64,000 nucleotides of DNA. It comes from Melieria omissa. Taxonomy: Eukaryota > Arthropoda > Insecta > Diptera > Ulidiidae. Below are positions 1 through 11,905 of the stretch, one piece after another. The position numbers and the translations under genes are program-made. Positions within the stretch are counted from its first letter, which is position 1; every line of letters begins with the position of its first letter. The stretch lies in assembly GCA_963971225.1 (NCBI GenBank), contig OZ020269.1:25590963-25654962 (forward strand), read 5' to 3'. Under the pieces are notes generated by a model. That model saw nothing but the letters and a program-made list of their open reading frames with translations. It made no database searches and was not told the origin of the DNA.

Positions 1-1838
1 ACTTTGCCAATAAAAAAAACGCGCTCTCCAATCATAAAATAACCATTTTAATGCGCGCATCGCTGCGACCCTCCTGCGTCCAGCTCGACTCGACTCGACG
101 CCGCTTAGCTCTGCTCAGCTGTGCTGCGCAAGTTGTTGGTTGCTTGCACGTTCGCGCTGTGAAAATGAAATTAATTTCAAACATTTACTTAGTCTCCCCA
201 GAGTTGGCGGTGCTCCCCTCAACCTCCTGTGTTCTTAACTCAGTTTGCTTGTCTTCAAGTGCTGTGAAAATTAAAGAATTTGCGTTTTTTTGCCCCCAAG
301 TGGTTTTCTTTGTTTACCCTTCGTTTGTTGTTGTTGTTCTTGTTGTTGTTTTGCAAAGAACTTCAAGAGCATAAAGTTTAGCCAAGTATGATTCTCACTT
401 TTCGTCAGTTGCACGCTTGGCGCCGTTCGACTATTTGTACACGTCCAACCGACGCGACGTCCATTCATCCCAACATTCACATCCGACCGATCCGTTGCAA
501 TCGCTGTGGTCTTTGTGCCCGGCGCTGTTTCTTCATCCCCAGCGGTCGTTGACTAATCGACATTGGCGTTGTGCGTTGTTTTTTTGTTGTCATGTACGGT
601 GTCTCTGCTGTGGTTGTTGTTGTTGTTGTTGAGGTCGTGGAACTTTAACAACGCTGCGCGACTTTGTGTTTTACACGGCACACAGTTGAACGGCTGCCCT
701 CGCTGATGCCCTCCCCCACCTGCTGCTGCCGCGTCGCATTTGCTTACACGTTGACTCGCTGGCCGAACGATTTGTTGAGCGTTTCGCGCTCCGTTCAGTC
801 CATAATTGCGAAGTGGTTGTGGTAGGTCAATGAAATATCCGCATGGACTGATGAATTTTCACAGCTGGTGGATGGATCGCTGAAGATGTTGGTGTCGTTG
901 GCGTTTTTGTTGTTGTTGTTGACATTTTTCGTTAATGAGTTGTGCCACTTTTGTGGGGGTTATTGATCTCTGAATGTTTTCGTTGTTCTTGGGTTTCGAA
1001 GGGGTTAAAAAGTTTGAGTGATAAAAGGCTCTTTGAGATATTGTAATAAATACGGAAAAGGTTAAAGGTTCTTTGAAATATTGTAATAAATATAAGTATT
1101 TCGGTTTTAGAGTAAATAACCGGACATTATGAAGTCTATGGAACTTTTTTAGTAATGTTGAAACATTAGGTCACCATAAGTTTGGTTCAATTTTTTATTA
1201 TTTACAAATCTAAAATTTTTTTGAGGAGAAATTGAACTGGAGCAGACCTGGCCTCACATCGCTTTAAAAGTAGAGCACAAAACAAGACTACAATTTTGTC
1301 GAAAAGGTTATCTATTACCTTAACCCAACACTTCTAAAATTGTACTTCTGATTCATTGAAGTGCAGTTTACATAATCTATCAGCTTTAGGCAGCTCTCGA
1401 TTGTTGGTTACTGCGCTCAACACCACAAAAATCTTCATGTCACAGCAACGATCTCCTAGAACATAGTGATTTCTTTGGAACCGCGCCAAGTTTTAAATAT
1501 TTTTTGGATTCAAAGTTAATTGAGCATTATGACAAACAATTTTTCATACTTCCCTCTCTCTTTGTCATTAATACATAACAAAAGCATTATTCACTCATAT
1601 TCAATTATTCATATTTTTCTCTCTTTGTCTTAAAAAAGAGGCCGTCAATCTGATTTACTTGTTTGACTTTATTATGATTGAAAGAAACTCTAGTCAGTTC
1701 CTTGAAAAAGTCTCAATAAGAAATACTAAAAAAGATAACACAATGAATCCCTTTTCTCGGAATTGAAACGTCTACCACAGAAAAATCTTAAGAGAAAATT
1801 TAGTTTAAGCTTAGTGCGACCTTTTCATAGAAGACTCA
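1..1838. other. Noncoding stretch, no gene recognised
   Basis: No open reading frame here resembles a known protein. The first 1 kb is rich in GTT/TTG triplets (for example about 613-630 and 907-922), which generate spurious Cys, Val and Leu-rich frames. The composition resembles fly intron, upstream or untranslated sequence. From about 1000 onward it is AT-rich and unremarkable. Confidence 0.6.
613..630. repeat. (TTG)n microsatellite
   Basis: Six uninterrupted GTT/TTG units. Similar short tracts recur at 907-922, 10041-10055, 15067-15090, 20664-20687 and 42958-42980. Confidence 0.85.
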
Positions 1839-1840
1839 AA

Positions 1841-2068
1841 TCTTGACGGAAGAGTTGGAATTGGCGTTTTCTTCCTGGATCTGGGAATTGAAATCTTCTT
1901 CTGGCTTCTGGACCACTGCAGTGTGTATCAAGCAGAGATGAACGCCATTCATGCGGCCGTTATGAACCTACCTCCTACACACACTTGACAGGAGCCAGAT
2001 ACTATATATTTACGGATAAGCTGCGTTAAAACCCTTGGACTCATGTATCTACAGGGTTTTCAACCAAG
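1841..2068 (+). mobile_element. RNase H domain scrap of a non-LTR retrotransposon, 5' part (split by a mariner)
   Basis: The + strand encodes a decayed RNase H core: LDGRVGIGVFF (the D-G-S/G-x-G-x-G beta strand with the first catalytic Asp) followed by SVYQAEMNAIHAAV, the typical QAE helix with its catalytic Glu. RNase H domains of this type close ORF2 in I/R1/LOA-group non-LTR retrotransposons. The frame is interrupted after about 2000. The matching downstream part (HLVWVPGH) resumes at about 3020, beyond a mariner copy, so the two pieces were probably one element. Confidence 0.65.
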
Positions 2069-2972
2069 AGGTGTTATTTTGGTATTCAAAGAAAAATGCA
2101 ATTTTTTGAGATAAATGATCGGATGTTTATTTCATAATAAAGAGGAAGGTATGCCGTTAATAATGAAAAACAACATCAGCCAAATGGCCACCACGACCAC
2201 GCTTACAGGACCATAGCCTTTTCATGAAATTTTCCATAACGAAATCGCAAAGTGGCTGCCCTATATCCTCGATAGCCTCACGAATTCTATCTTTGAGGTT
2301 TTCAATTGACGCTGGGCTGTTGGCGTACACCTTATCTTTCACGTGGCCCCAAAGGAAGAAGTCGCAAGGTGTTAAGTCACAAGATCTCGGTGGCCAATTG
2401 TGATCACCTCTTCCAGAGATAACACGGTCCGGAAACTTTTCCCGTAAAAGAGCAATGGTTTCGTTGCTTGTGTGGCACGTAGCGCCGTCTTGTTGAAAGT
2501 AAACGTTGTCCAGATCAATGCCAACTCCGACCATAAAAAATCATTAATCATCTCTCGATAGCGCAATCCATTCACCGTAACTGTTGATCCAACCTCATTT
2601 TCGAAAAAGTAAGATACAATGACTCCGCCGGACCATAAACCAAACAGTCACACGTTGAGGATGGAGAGGCTTCTCAACAATAACTCTTGGGTTTTCCGAG
2701 CTCGAATTTTTCCACCAATTTCTGTATTGCGGTCCGACAAGGTGCTTCATGACGACCCAAAAATGCTTTAGTTTTGCGAACTGTGACTGCAAGATTTTCA
2801 TCATTTTTGTAGTGAATTTTAATAATTTCAATGCGTTGTTGAAGCATGTATCGTTCCATTTTTACTAATGGCGTAGTTTCTACTTGTCAAATGTCAAAGA
2901 ATAAAAGCTTCAAAAGTGACAGCTACCGAAATACCGGGTATCATCGATTTTTCGATTCCAAATAACACCCCT
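2069..2972 (-). mobile_element. Degenerate mariner-superfamily element with D-41-D spacing (rosa-like), inserted in a retroelement
   Basis: The ends are imperfect inverted repeats: AGAGGTGTTATTTTGG at the left, and AGGGGTGTTATTTGG read inward from the right. Reading leftward from 2859, the minus strand encodes a transposase start (MERYMLQQRIEIIKIHYKN) with a helix-turn-helix-like region. Then come frame breaks, a missing centre, and a catalytic end at 2534-2157 with QQDGATCHT and PRSCDLTPCDFFLWG. Counting residues between the Asp of QQD and the Asp of PCD gives 41, the spacing that defines the rosa clade known from tephritids. At about 904 bp with several frames it cannot encode active transposase. 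It interrupts an RNase H retroelement. Confidence 0.75.
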
Positions 2973-3303
2973 ATACAACACCAGATCTCTCACTGGGTGA
3001 CACGGATCTCTTAACAAGATGGGACAGCACTACAGCATCCACCTCGTTTGGGTGCCCGGTCACCGGAAGGATGTCTCGGCTCTCAGTAGAAGGGGGCTCT
3101 AAGCACCGGACAGCCATATCTAAGGGACCTCGGAGAGAAATTATACATAGATGTTAAAGATCTGCTTATGTTCATGATATCGTCTAAATGGTTTGACGAA
3201 GTAACCTAATCTTAGGAAAAGCTGCATATGGTATCACAAAGGGCCTACTTCTTGGCCTTTGTGAAGAATACGATCTATCCAGCCATTTCAACCTAACCTA
3301 ACC
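2973..3303 (+). mobile_element. Non-LTR retrotransposon 3' part, continuing the piece at 1841
   Basis: GQHYSIHLVWVPGHRKD at about 3020-3075 is the last RNase H motif (WVPGH, with the conserved His). The 3' stretch contains the GGTATCACA...GGCCT element shared by other copies in this window, and ends in CCTAACCTAACC at about 3290-3303. Orientation matches the 1841-2068 piece, so the mariner between them is a later insertion. Confidence 0.6.
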
Positions 3304-4957
3304 TTGGTGCGACTCAAATAACCCACTTTGGCGCTCGAAATTCTTAACAAGAATTGAGGCACTTGGAGGTATAATAATACATTTTTGAATGAATTGGAGT
3401 TCGTAATATATTTAAATTGCGAAATTATTAAAGACGGATCTCAAGACTTTGAGTATTGAACTTGTTATGATAAAACCTAGATTTTGATTTGATTTTTGAT
3501 TTGATTGAGATTTTTCAACCTTGAATCCTACAACAAGATTCGGCTCACAAAACATTCACAGCATTTCCAGTCAGTGCACTCGCCGGATTTGTTGTTCGCT
3601 TATCTGATCTCGTTGTCGTGTTGATCTTTGACTTCCATTTCATTAAGTTCAAACATAAGTTGTCAGCAATCTTTCTAAAATTCTGTTTATGTGCTGTTGT
3701 CACGAACTGCAACCGTAATCGTTGTATACAAAAAAAAACAAAAACAAAGCAAACAAAAATGAAGAAAAAGTCACCATTAGTTCATTGCACTTGGAAGAAA
3801 ATACGCAACAAAAAACTCCACTCAGACACTTTTAGTGTGCTTTTCCCACCCTCGAGCACTGAAAAACCGCAACGCTGCATTTGTGTAAATCTTGCGGTCA
3901 CAACTGGACGAACCCACACCGCCTGTCTGGCTGTCTGACGCGCCGCTTGTGTCGTCAACGCTGGCGCTGGCTCACAAATCAAGTTTAATTAAAATAATTA
4001 AACGCTCATAAATTCTGAGCGACGTTTGTATTTAAAGCGCGAAATGTTTGCTGCTGTTGTCGCTAATGTGTGGTGTTGTTCTTGTCATCGTTCTTGTTGT
4101 TATTGCGCATGTTGATGTTGTTGATATGTACTTGTTGTTGTTTTGTCATGGACGCTGGTGTGCGCCGACAACAAAGAAAACTCACAAATCCCGTTCGGCA
4201 ATGCAATGCAGAATGCATTTAACCTCCACTGCACCCCGCGCAACGGCGCCTAACCGTCGATTATCTGGCAGCTTTTTGTCTGCGACGCTGCGTAATGGAA
4301 CGAAAACCACTGCTTGGCTTTTTCTTTGTAGCAACGTTGTGGGTGTGTGTGTGAGCCAAGTTAGCAGCGTCAGTCAGCTGGGTGGCAAAGGTGCTCGCCA
4401 AAACGTTTAAACTTTTTCAACTAAACAGTTTGTTTCGTTCAAATTGGCTCTGTTTATTGTTGGCCATATAAAGTGTCACTTGTTGGTGTTGTTGTTGATT
4501 GCTCGCTGTCCTTTTTTGCTCTCCTTGCCGCTACTACTGAGAAGTCATATTACGAACCAGCCGTCGACCTCGTCGTTGTCTGGCGTTGTGCATTGTGAGT
4601 AATGACGAAAGCGTATTTGTTCTTGTTGCTGCTTTGGTTGATGGCAGCTTGGCGCAGTAGCGGGACAGTGAATTTGCAGAAATTTATAGCTCCTGAAATT
4701 GCGTTGATTGCTAATGTGCGCAAACACACACATACGCAGACACCCGCACTTGAAAAACAATTGCGGCGTTGTTCTGCCATTGCAGCTCACTCACGATTGA
4801 ACGATGCCTCAGGGTCGCGTTCCATGGCGTTTTCAATTTACTATATTTGACTTGAATTAAGTTGAGTTGCATTAACCGACATGCAACAGTCTATAGCGGA
4901 CATGTGTTGCAAAGCGTTGACGCGTCGAAAATTCATTACGCATACACTCGAGCGAAA
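3304..4957. other. Noncoding stretch, possible 5' regulatory or untranslated sequence
   Basis: No recognisable coding sequence. 3560-4860 is less AT-rich than its surroundings and rich in GTTG triplets, as fly promoter and 5' untranslated regions often are. A frame at 4602-4850 begins with a hydrophobic, signal-like stretch but continues as low-complexity sequence and matches nothing I recognise. Confidence 0.4.
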
Positions 4958-5059
4958 ATGTTTGCTAAAAGAAAAAAAGTGGAAACAAATTTTGTTAACC
5001 GTTTAACTGATTGTGTCGAGTATACTCGTCAGAACGAAGCAAAAATTCTTCGCATAATG
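4958..5059 (+). other. Possible short coding exon (weak)
   Basis: An ATG in good fly context (GCGAAAATG) opens a 34-codon frame (MFAKRKKVETNFVNRL...ILRIM) that runs directly into a consensus 5' splice donor, ATG|GTGAGT, at 5060. The orientation suits the FBXL gene that starts being visible 10.6 kb downstream, but the residues do not resemble the F-box region. It may be an upstream exon of that or another transcript, or chance. Confidence 0.15.
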
Positions 5060-5274
5060 GTGAGTGTACACGCCATAAAAACAAAAAATTACAAATAATT
5101 ACATTCGTATTATTGTGTAATTTTTTTTATCGAAAAAATAAAAATAAAGATCTTTTAAAAAATTACCATTTTAGAATATTTATTTATCTACAATCAGGCA
5201 AAAACCACTGAATCGGATTAGTTAAAAGAAGTACTAAACGATTTCTTTTGTATGAGAATAGTTCATAGGCTAAA

Positions 5275-5665
5275 TGAGATTGGCCACGCCCACACCTAAC
5301 GCCTGCTATGGTTATCAAATTCAATTATGGTACTCTTATGTAAGGTGATATGGGTATCAAACGATTCAGTGTGTCACTATGAAAAATATAGGTGATATAC
5401 AATTTGCCATGCCCCCTTTCCACGCCCACTAAACTAGCAAAACAAAATTACAATACTGCTATTGAATATTGATATCAAATGATTCTGTGCTTCATAGGGA
5501 TAAACATAGGTTTTATAACATTGACCATGCCCACCTAATAATTGAAAACAAATATGGTAAATGAGTGCATTTATATAACTTGATTCTGTGTTTCATTGAA
5601 GTAAACATAGGCTACATAAGATTGACCGCGCCCATCTGTGATTGACTATACCCATCCGTGGTATA
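5275..5665. repeat. Degenerate tandem repeat with GC boxes, ~100-120 bp period
   Basis: A box of the form TGRCCACGCCCAC recurs at about 5281, 5406-5427, 5521 and 5621, with a further weaker copy at 5641. Between boxes are shared phrases such as TATCAAATGATTCTGTG, TTCATTGAAGTAAACATAGG and ACATAAGATTGACC. The units are diverged and carry no reading frame. Confidence 0.7.
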
Positions 5666-5999
5666 CTTTTGTAAGACGATATCTCGCTTAATTTTACAGG
5701 CAGAAACATTTTACTTTGTTTTCGTCGAGTATTCTGGTCTTCGCTAAAGAATAATTAAGCAGGCAGAAAAAGCTTTCGAAACAAAGTTAAGTACTTAATA
5801 CTAGAAAGACCATTTGCAGTAATTTTGACGGTTTTTCAGTTTTAAATGGCTCTATTTTCTATAATATTTCTCTATTTTCTATGATATTTTTGTACTCAAG
5901 AATGTTGCCGACCGCTGAATAAATCATTCAATTCTGTTCAGTAGTTTCCCAGATACGAGGTTTTCTCTTACTTTACCAAATGGGGAGCAAGTTCCATAC

Positions 6000-6238
6000 A
6001 AAATGGCCAGTTTTGTATAGCAGCCCCCTTAAGACTTGAAGATAGCGCATAGGTATGTTTGGACAAGACATTAGAAAGAGAAATTAAATGAGTGTTGGTC
6101 TTACATTTGCCACATCTGGAGCCAACCTGGTAGCAGTTAGAGCCCATTTTATAAAAACGATCATTTTGTATGGCAGCACCATTTAGGATTAAAGATAAGG
6201 TATAAATATGTTTGAAAGAAATGTTCAATAGAGAAAAC
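6000..6238. repeat. Two diverged ~80 bp repeat copies
   Basis: Copy 1 (about 6000-6085) and copy 2 (about 6155-6238) share TTTTGTATRGCAGC, a TTAGGATTAAAGATA-like middle and TATGTTTG..AAGAAA. They give an internally repetitive minus-strand frame (AAIQN..F in each copy), which is a by-product of the repeat rather than a gene. Confidence 0.6.
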
Positions 6239-7871
6239 TAGTTGGAATAAGTCATGTATGATAACCCTCTAAGAGCACCTTCTGAGCAGCTATGGAGAAA
6301 TTTGTCGAATTTACCATATTTTTTTGTGAACTTTGACTTCGATGTGAAGCCATGTAACCCCACTCTAGCCCCAAATTTTTCGGCTCATGTACATTTTGCA
6401 CCAAACCGCATAAACTGAGAGGTTCTTCATCACCGAAATCGAAAAATTTTGTACTAAATCATGTGTTCGCAAATGTTTGCATTAGTTCCATTTTGTTTGA
6501 TTGAAAGCTGGTGCTTCATATGTGTAATACATTTTCGACCTTTTTATTTAGGTATGTGTACATGAGTGAAAGATTTTGAAAATTTGTGTTTCATAGATGT
6601 TGCGCCCCTCCTGGAACACAGCCACTTACTTTATTTTTCCGGTAAACACTGAGGAAAACCTACAATTTGGCTTCGATACTGTGCAATTTATTATTGTGAA
6701 ACTATTCTAGTGGTGTCACTCTCCTTGTTCAAAGTCCGCCCTATTCCCTCTGTTAAGAACATGTCTGAATATTTATGGGTTCATGAAGAGTGTCATAGAA
6801 TAATAATAAGGAATGATGTCGTAAGAAGTGGCACGTCCGCGTTGAACGCCTACGAAATTATAAATATATATATATAAATTCTTGAGGACGATTCCATATA
6901 AAAGTTTCAAGTTGTGTAGGCGTTACGCCTTATAACAATAAGACGGATTCAGAATGGTTTCCTTGGACAAAACACATATTGTGTATAATTTTCAGCTTAA
7001 TTGGCCAAGTAGTTTCTGAGTTTATAAGAGAAAAGCAAGCAAACAAATACAAAAGATTCATGGAGATTTGTTAATAGCTCAAAAATAAAAATTCAGAAGA
7101 AACAAATTTTTCACACAACTGTAGGAAATGATCGGAAGATAGGATCTGCAAATGAAAAATCGACAGAAAAACTTTCGAAAGTAAGTACTGCGATTTGAAT
7201 TGAAAGACTTGAAAATTGCTCACTTTATCCCTTTTATTTTATATGTAAGTGATCCTAAAAATATATATTCAAGTATATGAAATGTTATAAATATATATAA
7301 AATAACATTGTAAATAAAAAAATGTCCAGCGATATATGATGATATATGTTAGCGTACAAAATGATCGCTGCGGTATTTCTAGATATGGTAAGTTTTCGGT
7401 CTTTCTAGAGAAAAAGGCTTAAGAGTGAAGGCATTGAAAATGCTTGAAAAAGTTTCAGTTGGTGAACAACTATTAAGGATAAGTAAATCCATTTTTATTT
7501 TTATTACAGAACTAACAGGGCCCCGCGTCTTTGCACACAAGTTCAAGGTCAATGAGACCAATAAATCAAGTTCTTAATCTTTTATTGATCTTGCAGATTT
7601 TTATGAAAAAATATTTGTCTAATTACTTCTCATTTGAAGGGCTTTCACAAAATTTGAAATCAATAGGCCCATTAAATCGCGTTTCTTCATATAAAGCCTT
7701 AACCCATGTTTTGCCCTTTTAGAATCGAATTTCAATAAATCATGTCTTAGCAGAGCTTCATTTATCAAGATATACCTACAGATTAAATTGAATTTTTGTA
7801 GCTTCAGTGGTTCGAGCTGGGCGATGATGAATCAGTCATTCAGTCAATTTGTCAAGTAAATGTTTTCAAAC
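6239..7871. other. Noncoding AT-rich stretch
   Basis: No gene or transposon motif recognised. A short TA run lies at about 6861-6879, and there are several short frames without family resemblance. Confidence 0.55.
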
Positions 7872-8030
7872 TTAACACGCTGAGTGCCACATGAGACCAC
7901 TTTGGTCTCACACGAATTTGGGCCTCATGTGCCGCGTGAGACCAGAGTGGTCTCACAGTCAATACAAAAAAAATGCCTGTGGCCTGTGGGGACAATTTTT
8001 TGGATTGTATGGTGGCACTCAATGTGTAAA
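7872..8030. mobile_element. Short TTAA-type MITE (piggyBac-like ends) with two internal palindromes
   Basis: It starts with TTAA followed by CACGCTGAGTGCC, and ends with GGCACTCAATGTG followed by TAAA, a one-base change from TTAA. The terminal repeats are inverted over about 13 bases (two mismatches). TTAA target sites and short terminal repeats are hallmarks of the piggyBac superfamily. Inside are two strong palindromes: TGAGACCACTTTGGTCTCA (7892-7910), and 7936-7956 (GTGAGACC...GGTCTCAC). The element has no coding capacity. Confidence 0.65.
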
Positions 8031-8149
8031 AGAGGTTTGATACGCGAAAACAGTGTAAAAGATCAAAAAAGGAAATGAAGCTATATTTCAAACTGTCAAA
8101 AAATTCGTCTTCTTTCAAAACCAAGATTGCATTGAAAATTTGGCGCCGT

Positions 8150-8380
8150 ACAGTTCCGAACAGTTTCATGAGATACATCAGTTCCGCATTCTATTTTTAT
8201 ATCCAAAGCCATTTCCCTTATTGGGATACGGGGGGTTTCACGAACTTTTCGGATGATTTTTCTTTCTTCTGTGTCAGACAGTTTTCGGGATCGTCCAGGA
8301 GATGCTTTCAAATCAATTCGCCCTTCAATACGCGAATCAAATAGACATACTTTGATATTATATGAGAGTGAAATATTCAA
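8150..8380 (-). pseudogene. Tc1-like transposase N-terminal fragment
   Basis: The minus strand from 8380 encodes a stretch including SPGRSRKLSDTEERKIIRKV and ETPRIPIREMALDI, followed by SHETVR. This is the GRPRK-type hinge and second helix-turn-helix of Tc1-like transposases. The DDE catalytic domain is absent, as the frame loses similarity after about 8200 and a MITE follows. It is a broken remnant. Confidence 0.6.
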
Positions 8381-10730
8381 TTAATCTATATTTTTCAAAT
8401 AATTTCAAAATCTTGCAATTTCAAAATATTGCAAATCAATAGATTAGTTAAATTGAAATAATAAAAAATTTTCAATTCAATTTAATTTTTCAATTTACTC
8501 ATCAACCAAACTAAAATCAATAAGCAAATTGAACTAAAGTGAATCAATCCAAACTTTAGCACTAAATGTTGTGTTGATGTTTCAAGTTTTTGTTGCCCAT
8601 AAAAAAAAACGCTAACGTCTGGCAACGCTGCCAATGTGGTGCAGCTTCAAGTTGATTTACATGCAGCGCAGTCTGAATCGAAGCCACGCGGGAGCCGGGA
8701 TCGTGCAATTGCATTACTTGCTCGTACAATCATGAGCCGCATTGACTGGTCGGGTGCGTGCGTGACTGACTGTCTGCCAATAATGTGCGGGTAGCGCAGA
8801 CATCTTTATGGCAAAAATTACACTTCATGCCACTAGCATTTCATAGCACGAGCAGCCAGCATTCAGCAGCCGGCGGCAAGTGTTTGCGCATTGCTTTGCT
8901 TCGTGCGCTGCGTGTTGCCCCCACACACTGTCTGCTGCCGCTGCCGGTGCCGCTGCCGGTGCTCCTGTTGCTGTCTGGTGCGGTAATAAAATTCTCTAGC
9001 GCAAAAGTTGCCTGTCATTTATTGCAGACTGTCTGCCTGCCTGCCAGCACGCTTCGCATTGATGGATCGCGCATGTGAGTGTTGCGTGGTCGGTCGTTTG
9101 GTTTGATAAGTTCCAATGCTGTGCAGCCTGGCGTCGCCATCTCCGCAGCGACTGCCGTCTGTATTGAATTACAAATTAAGGTCAGTCATTACCGCTGCCG
9201 CGACTAGCAGTGAGCGAATTATATCAGCAGCTGTTGTTGGTCGCTGCAGCTCTTTCCCTTCATTTGCATGCGAGTTCAGGGTTCATTGAAATTTTCGGCT
9301 AATTTTAGCTCAACAAATTCCAATACACGAGATCAGGCCGCGGGGGGTGGCTGTGAATTGAGTGCGGGCGTGGTGTGCAGCAATTTTCAATAATTGATTT
9401 GGTGGGTGGGTGCAGCTTTGTCGTACAAACTAAATTTAGACTTTGATTAAATTTTATGTTTAGTCCAGTAGGGTTTTGGCTACGAACTAAATTGGGCGCT
9501 GGAACCAAAAAGAGATTGTTTTATTGACTTTTATTGCTGATGGCAAATACGCTTAAAGGTTTTTCCTACCCTCCTTTTTTTTACCAATCAAAGGTTATGG
9601 AGATCAAAGCAATAAGAGGCCAACGATTGGAGGTCTAAGAAAAAGTTGTTTCTTTTAAAAAAATAATAAATTTTTTTTTGCTTCTTTCGCTTCTTTGTTG
9701 TGTAGTTGTAACTCGAATAAAAACCAAAATAAGTAAACAATAAACACGTAAAGTTTTAAGCCAACAAATAAACCACAAGTTGGCAATAATTTCGCCCAAA
9801 CAAATAAATAAACAAATAAAAGATGGCAAATTTCAAATTCCAAAAAAATTTATTAATTTTGATTACCCACAATTGAGAAAAAACACGCAGCTGGAAATGA
9901 AAATTGAATTCAGGCCGTGAGGGAGAACCCAAAAGAGGGCAAACAATTGAAAGTCGAAATTGAAAGCAAATTGTAGGCATTCACGCTCAAATGACCAGTG
10001 ACCAGGCAATTAAATTGAACTGCTGTACTGTTTTTGTTTTTTGTTGTTGTTGTTGCAGCATAAATAGCCGTTCATGAAGAGCGAATTGTGCGTTATAAAA
10101 GCATTGCTTGGTGGCTTTTTAAGTGTTGTGTCTTTGTGATCCTTATGTGGCTCCATTATTTTTCCACTTCATGTTGTTGTTGCATGAAACGAGTTCTCTC
10201 ACTCTATCTGCTGCTCCCCTGCCAAGCAAGAATTTGCATTGAGTGCTTTTGTTTGTGTTGTTTTGTTGGCGGCATTTCGTTGCAGCTGCCGCTCGGCTGG
10301 ATCCTCTCCTTTTATGGGACATAATTGCAATTTGCATTTTATTTGTTGTAGCTGGTGTGGCAATTTTCCTTTTTTTTGAGTGACAGGAGCAGCTGTTGCT
10401 TGCCTGCGTTTCGATGCCGTTATTACTCTGTGGCTGTGCAGTAATTTTGTTGCCTTTTTTGTTGTGGCTAAAGTACACAACAGTTGAATGTGACACAAGA
10501 CTTGAGAAGAGAAGAAGAGTTGAGTGCTACTAACTAGTGGGAAATTTTGAAGACAATGAAATGACATTCAGTTGGGACGAAATTTTGTTAGGATTGAAAG
10601 AAGCAGTAGAAATCAGTGTGGATATAAGACATTTTGATTGCCAAAGAACCCACTTTGGATATGCTTTACATGTATTCGTAAATTTTTTTTATAAAAACCC
10701 AGCGCACAGGGTTATTAATGCGATTTATTG
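8381..10730. other. Noncoding stretch
   Basis: AT-rich at 8381-8600. At 8600-9260 it is GC-richer, with CTGCCG-type repeats that produce open but low-complexity frames. 9260-10730 alternates A-rich and TTG-rich sequence with a (TTG) tract at 10041-10055. No family resemblance was found for the frames at 10088-10324 (+) and 10143-10567 (-). Confidence 0.5.
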
Positions 10731-10940
10731 CGTTGGTTTTGAAGGAAGTCAGAGCTAAGGAGCTGAATCTACTACAAGGCTTTGGGGAAAATTTTCACAG
10801 GAAGACCATTCGCATAATTTCTACTACTAAGAGGGTAACTCTGATGTGGGTAAGAGGACATGTCAGTATATAGCAGGAAAGAGTCATAACAAGACTCTTG
10901 TGGAGCCAAGGGGAACATTGATCGAAGTCATTCCAGGGTC
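10730..10940 (+). mobile_element. Non-LTR retrotransposon RNase H scrap
   Basis: The + strand reads VLKEVRAKELNLLQGFGEN..., then RVTLMWVRGHVSI at about 10828-10866, which matches the last RNase H strand and catalytic His motif (normally WVPGH). It is short and frameshifted, and abuts an opposite-strand retroelement at about 10950. Confidence 0.45.
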
Positions 10941-10949
10941 ACAAATAGT

Positions 10950-11905
10950 AATGTAATGTAATGATAATGGGTAGGGACAATGCCCTTGCGCACTGCAACC
11001 TGGTAGGTTTATTGTGCCCCTTGAATCATCTGGTGTTTTATGTGCTCAGGTATTGAATCAGACCTTTCTGCGATATTTGCATCAGGTCCTCATCACCGAG
11101 AATATGTTTCCCTAGAAACTTTGCACGTCTGTGTGCCAGGGCTGGGCAGTTTATGATATTGTTTCATCGACCTCATTGCAGTATCTGCATGTTTTGTCGT
11201 TGACCAAGCCTAGTTTGTGGAGATGGTAGTTACAAGAATAGTGGCCGGTTGGGGCGCCACATAGGATTTTGAGTTGTCTTCTGCTAAGAAGTATAGCAGA
11301 TTTAGCTCGTTTTGTGTTAAAGTTTAGGAATCTTTTAGAGTGTCGTAGTCCCTGAATATTGTTCCAGTATTTTTGTTTTTGTTTCTGGATCCACTTGTGG
11401 ATGCCCTGTTTTAGGTCGGTTTTACCAAATCCAGACATCGGGCCCGGCCCTATGAATGGGCTTTCTGCACCATTTTTTGCTTGTGCGTCTGCCCTTTCTG
11501 CCCATCATGGCCCTCATGCCCGGGAATCCAGATAAGGACAACCCTGTTCTGTGTCCTTAGGGCGTTGAGTTCCTTGTGGCATTCAAGCAGGATTTTTGAT
11601 GTGTAGGAGTAGCTGTCAAGGGCTTTTAGAACTGACAGGCTATCCGAATGTATAGTGAACCTTGTTCCTTGAGGGTGCGTTTTAGCAATTGTTCGAACTG
11701 TCTCATATATTGCATAGAGTTCAGCTTGAAATATTGAGGTATTGTAGCTCATCGGAAGGGCTAAGTTGACCCCAGGGCCCACAACTCCAGCTCCTACACC
11801 ACAAGGTGTTTTAGAGCCATCGGTGTACCATTTCTGAGAGTCCTCTTTTAACCATTTTGGGTTGTTGTCCCACTGTTCCCTAGTCGGAAAGTCAATTATA
11901 CTAAC
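10950..11905 (-). mobile_element. 5'-truncated RNase H-bearing non-LTR retrotransposon
   Basis: Reading leftward from about 11905, the minus strand encodes KWYTDGSKTPCGVGAGVVG (first RNase H Asp), FQAELYAIYETV (Glu), FTIHSDSLSVLKAL (Asp) and VVLIWIPGHEGHDG (His). After a frameshift and an internal loss comes the C-terminal gag-knuckle-like region: GHYSCNYHLHKLGLVNDKTCRYCNEVDET (11438-11151). The 3' end at about 10950 carries short GTAATGTAATG-type repeats in place of poly(A), so it is probably an I/R1/LOA-group element. The reverse transcriptase domain is missing, so it is 5' truncated. Confidence 0.8.

Noticed and set aside
4545..4850. Frames with hydrophobic starts on both strands
   Set aside because: They overlap one another antisense, are not conserved in type and lack family resemblance.
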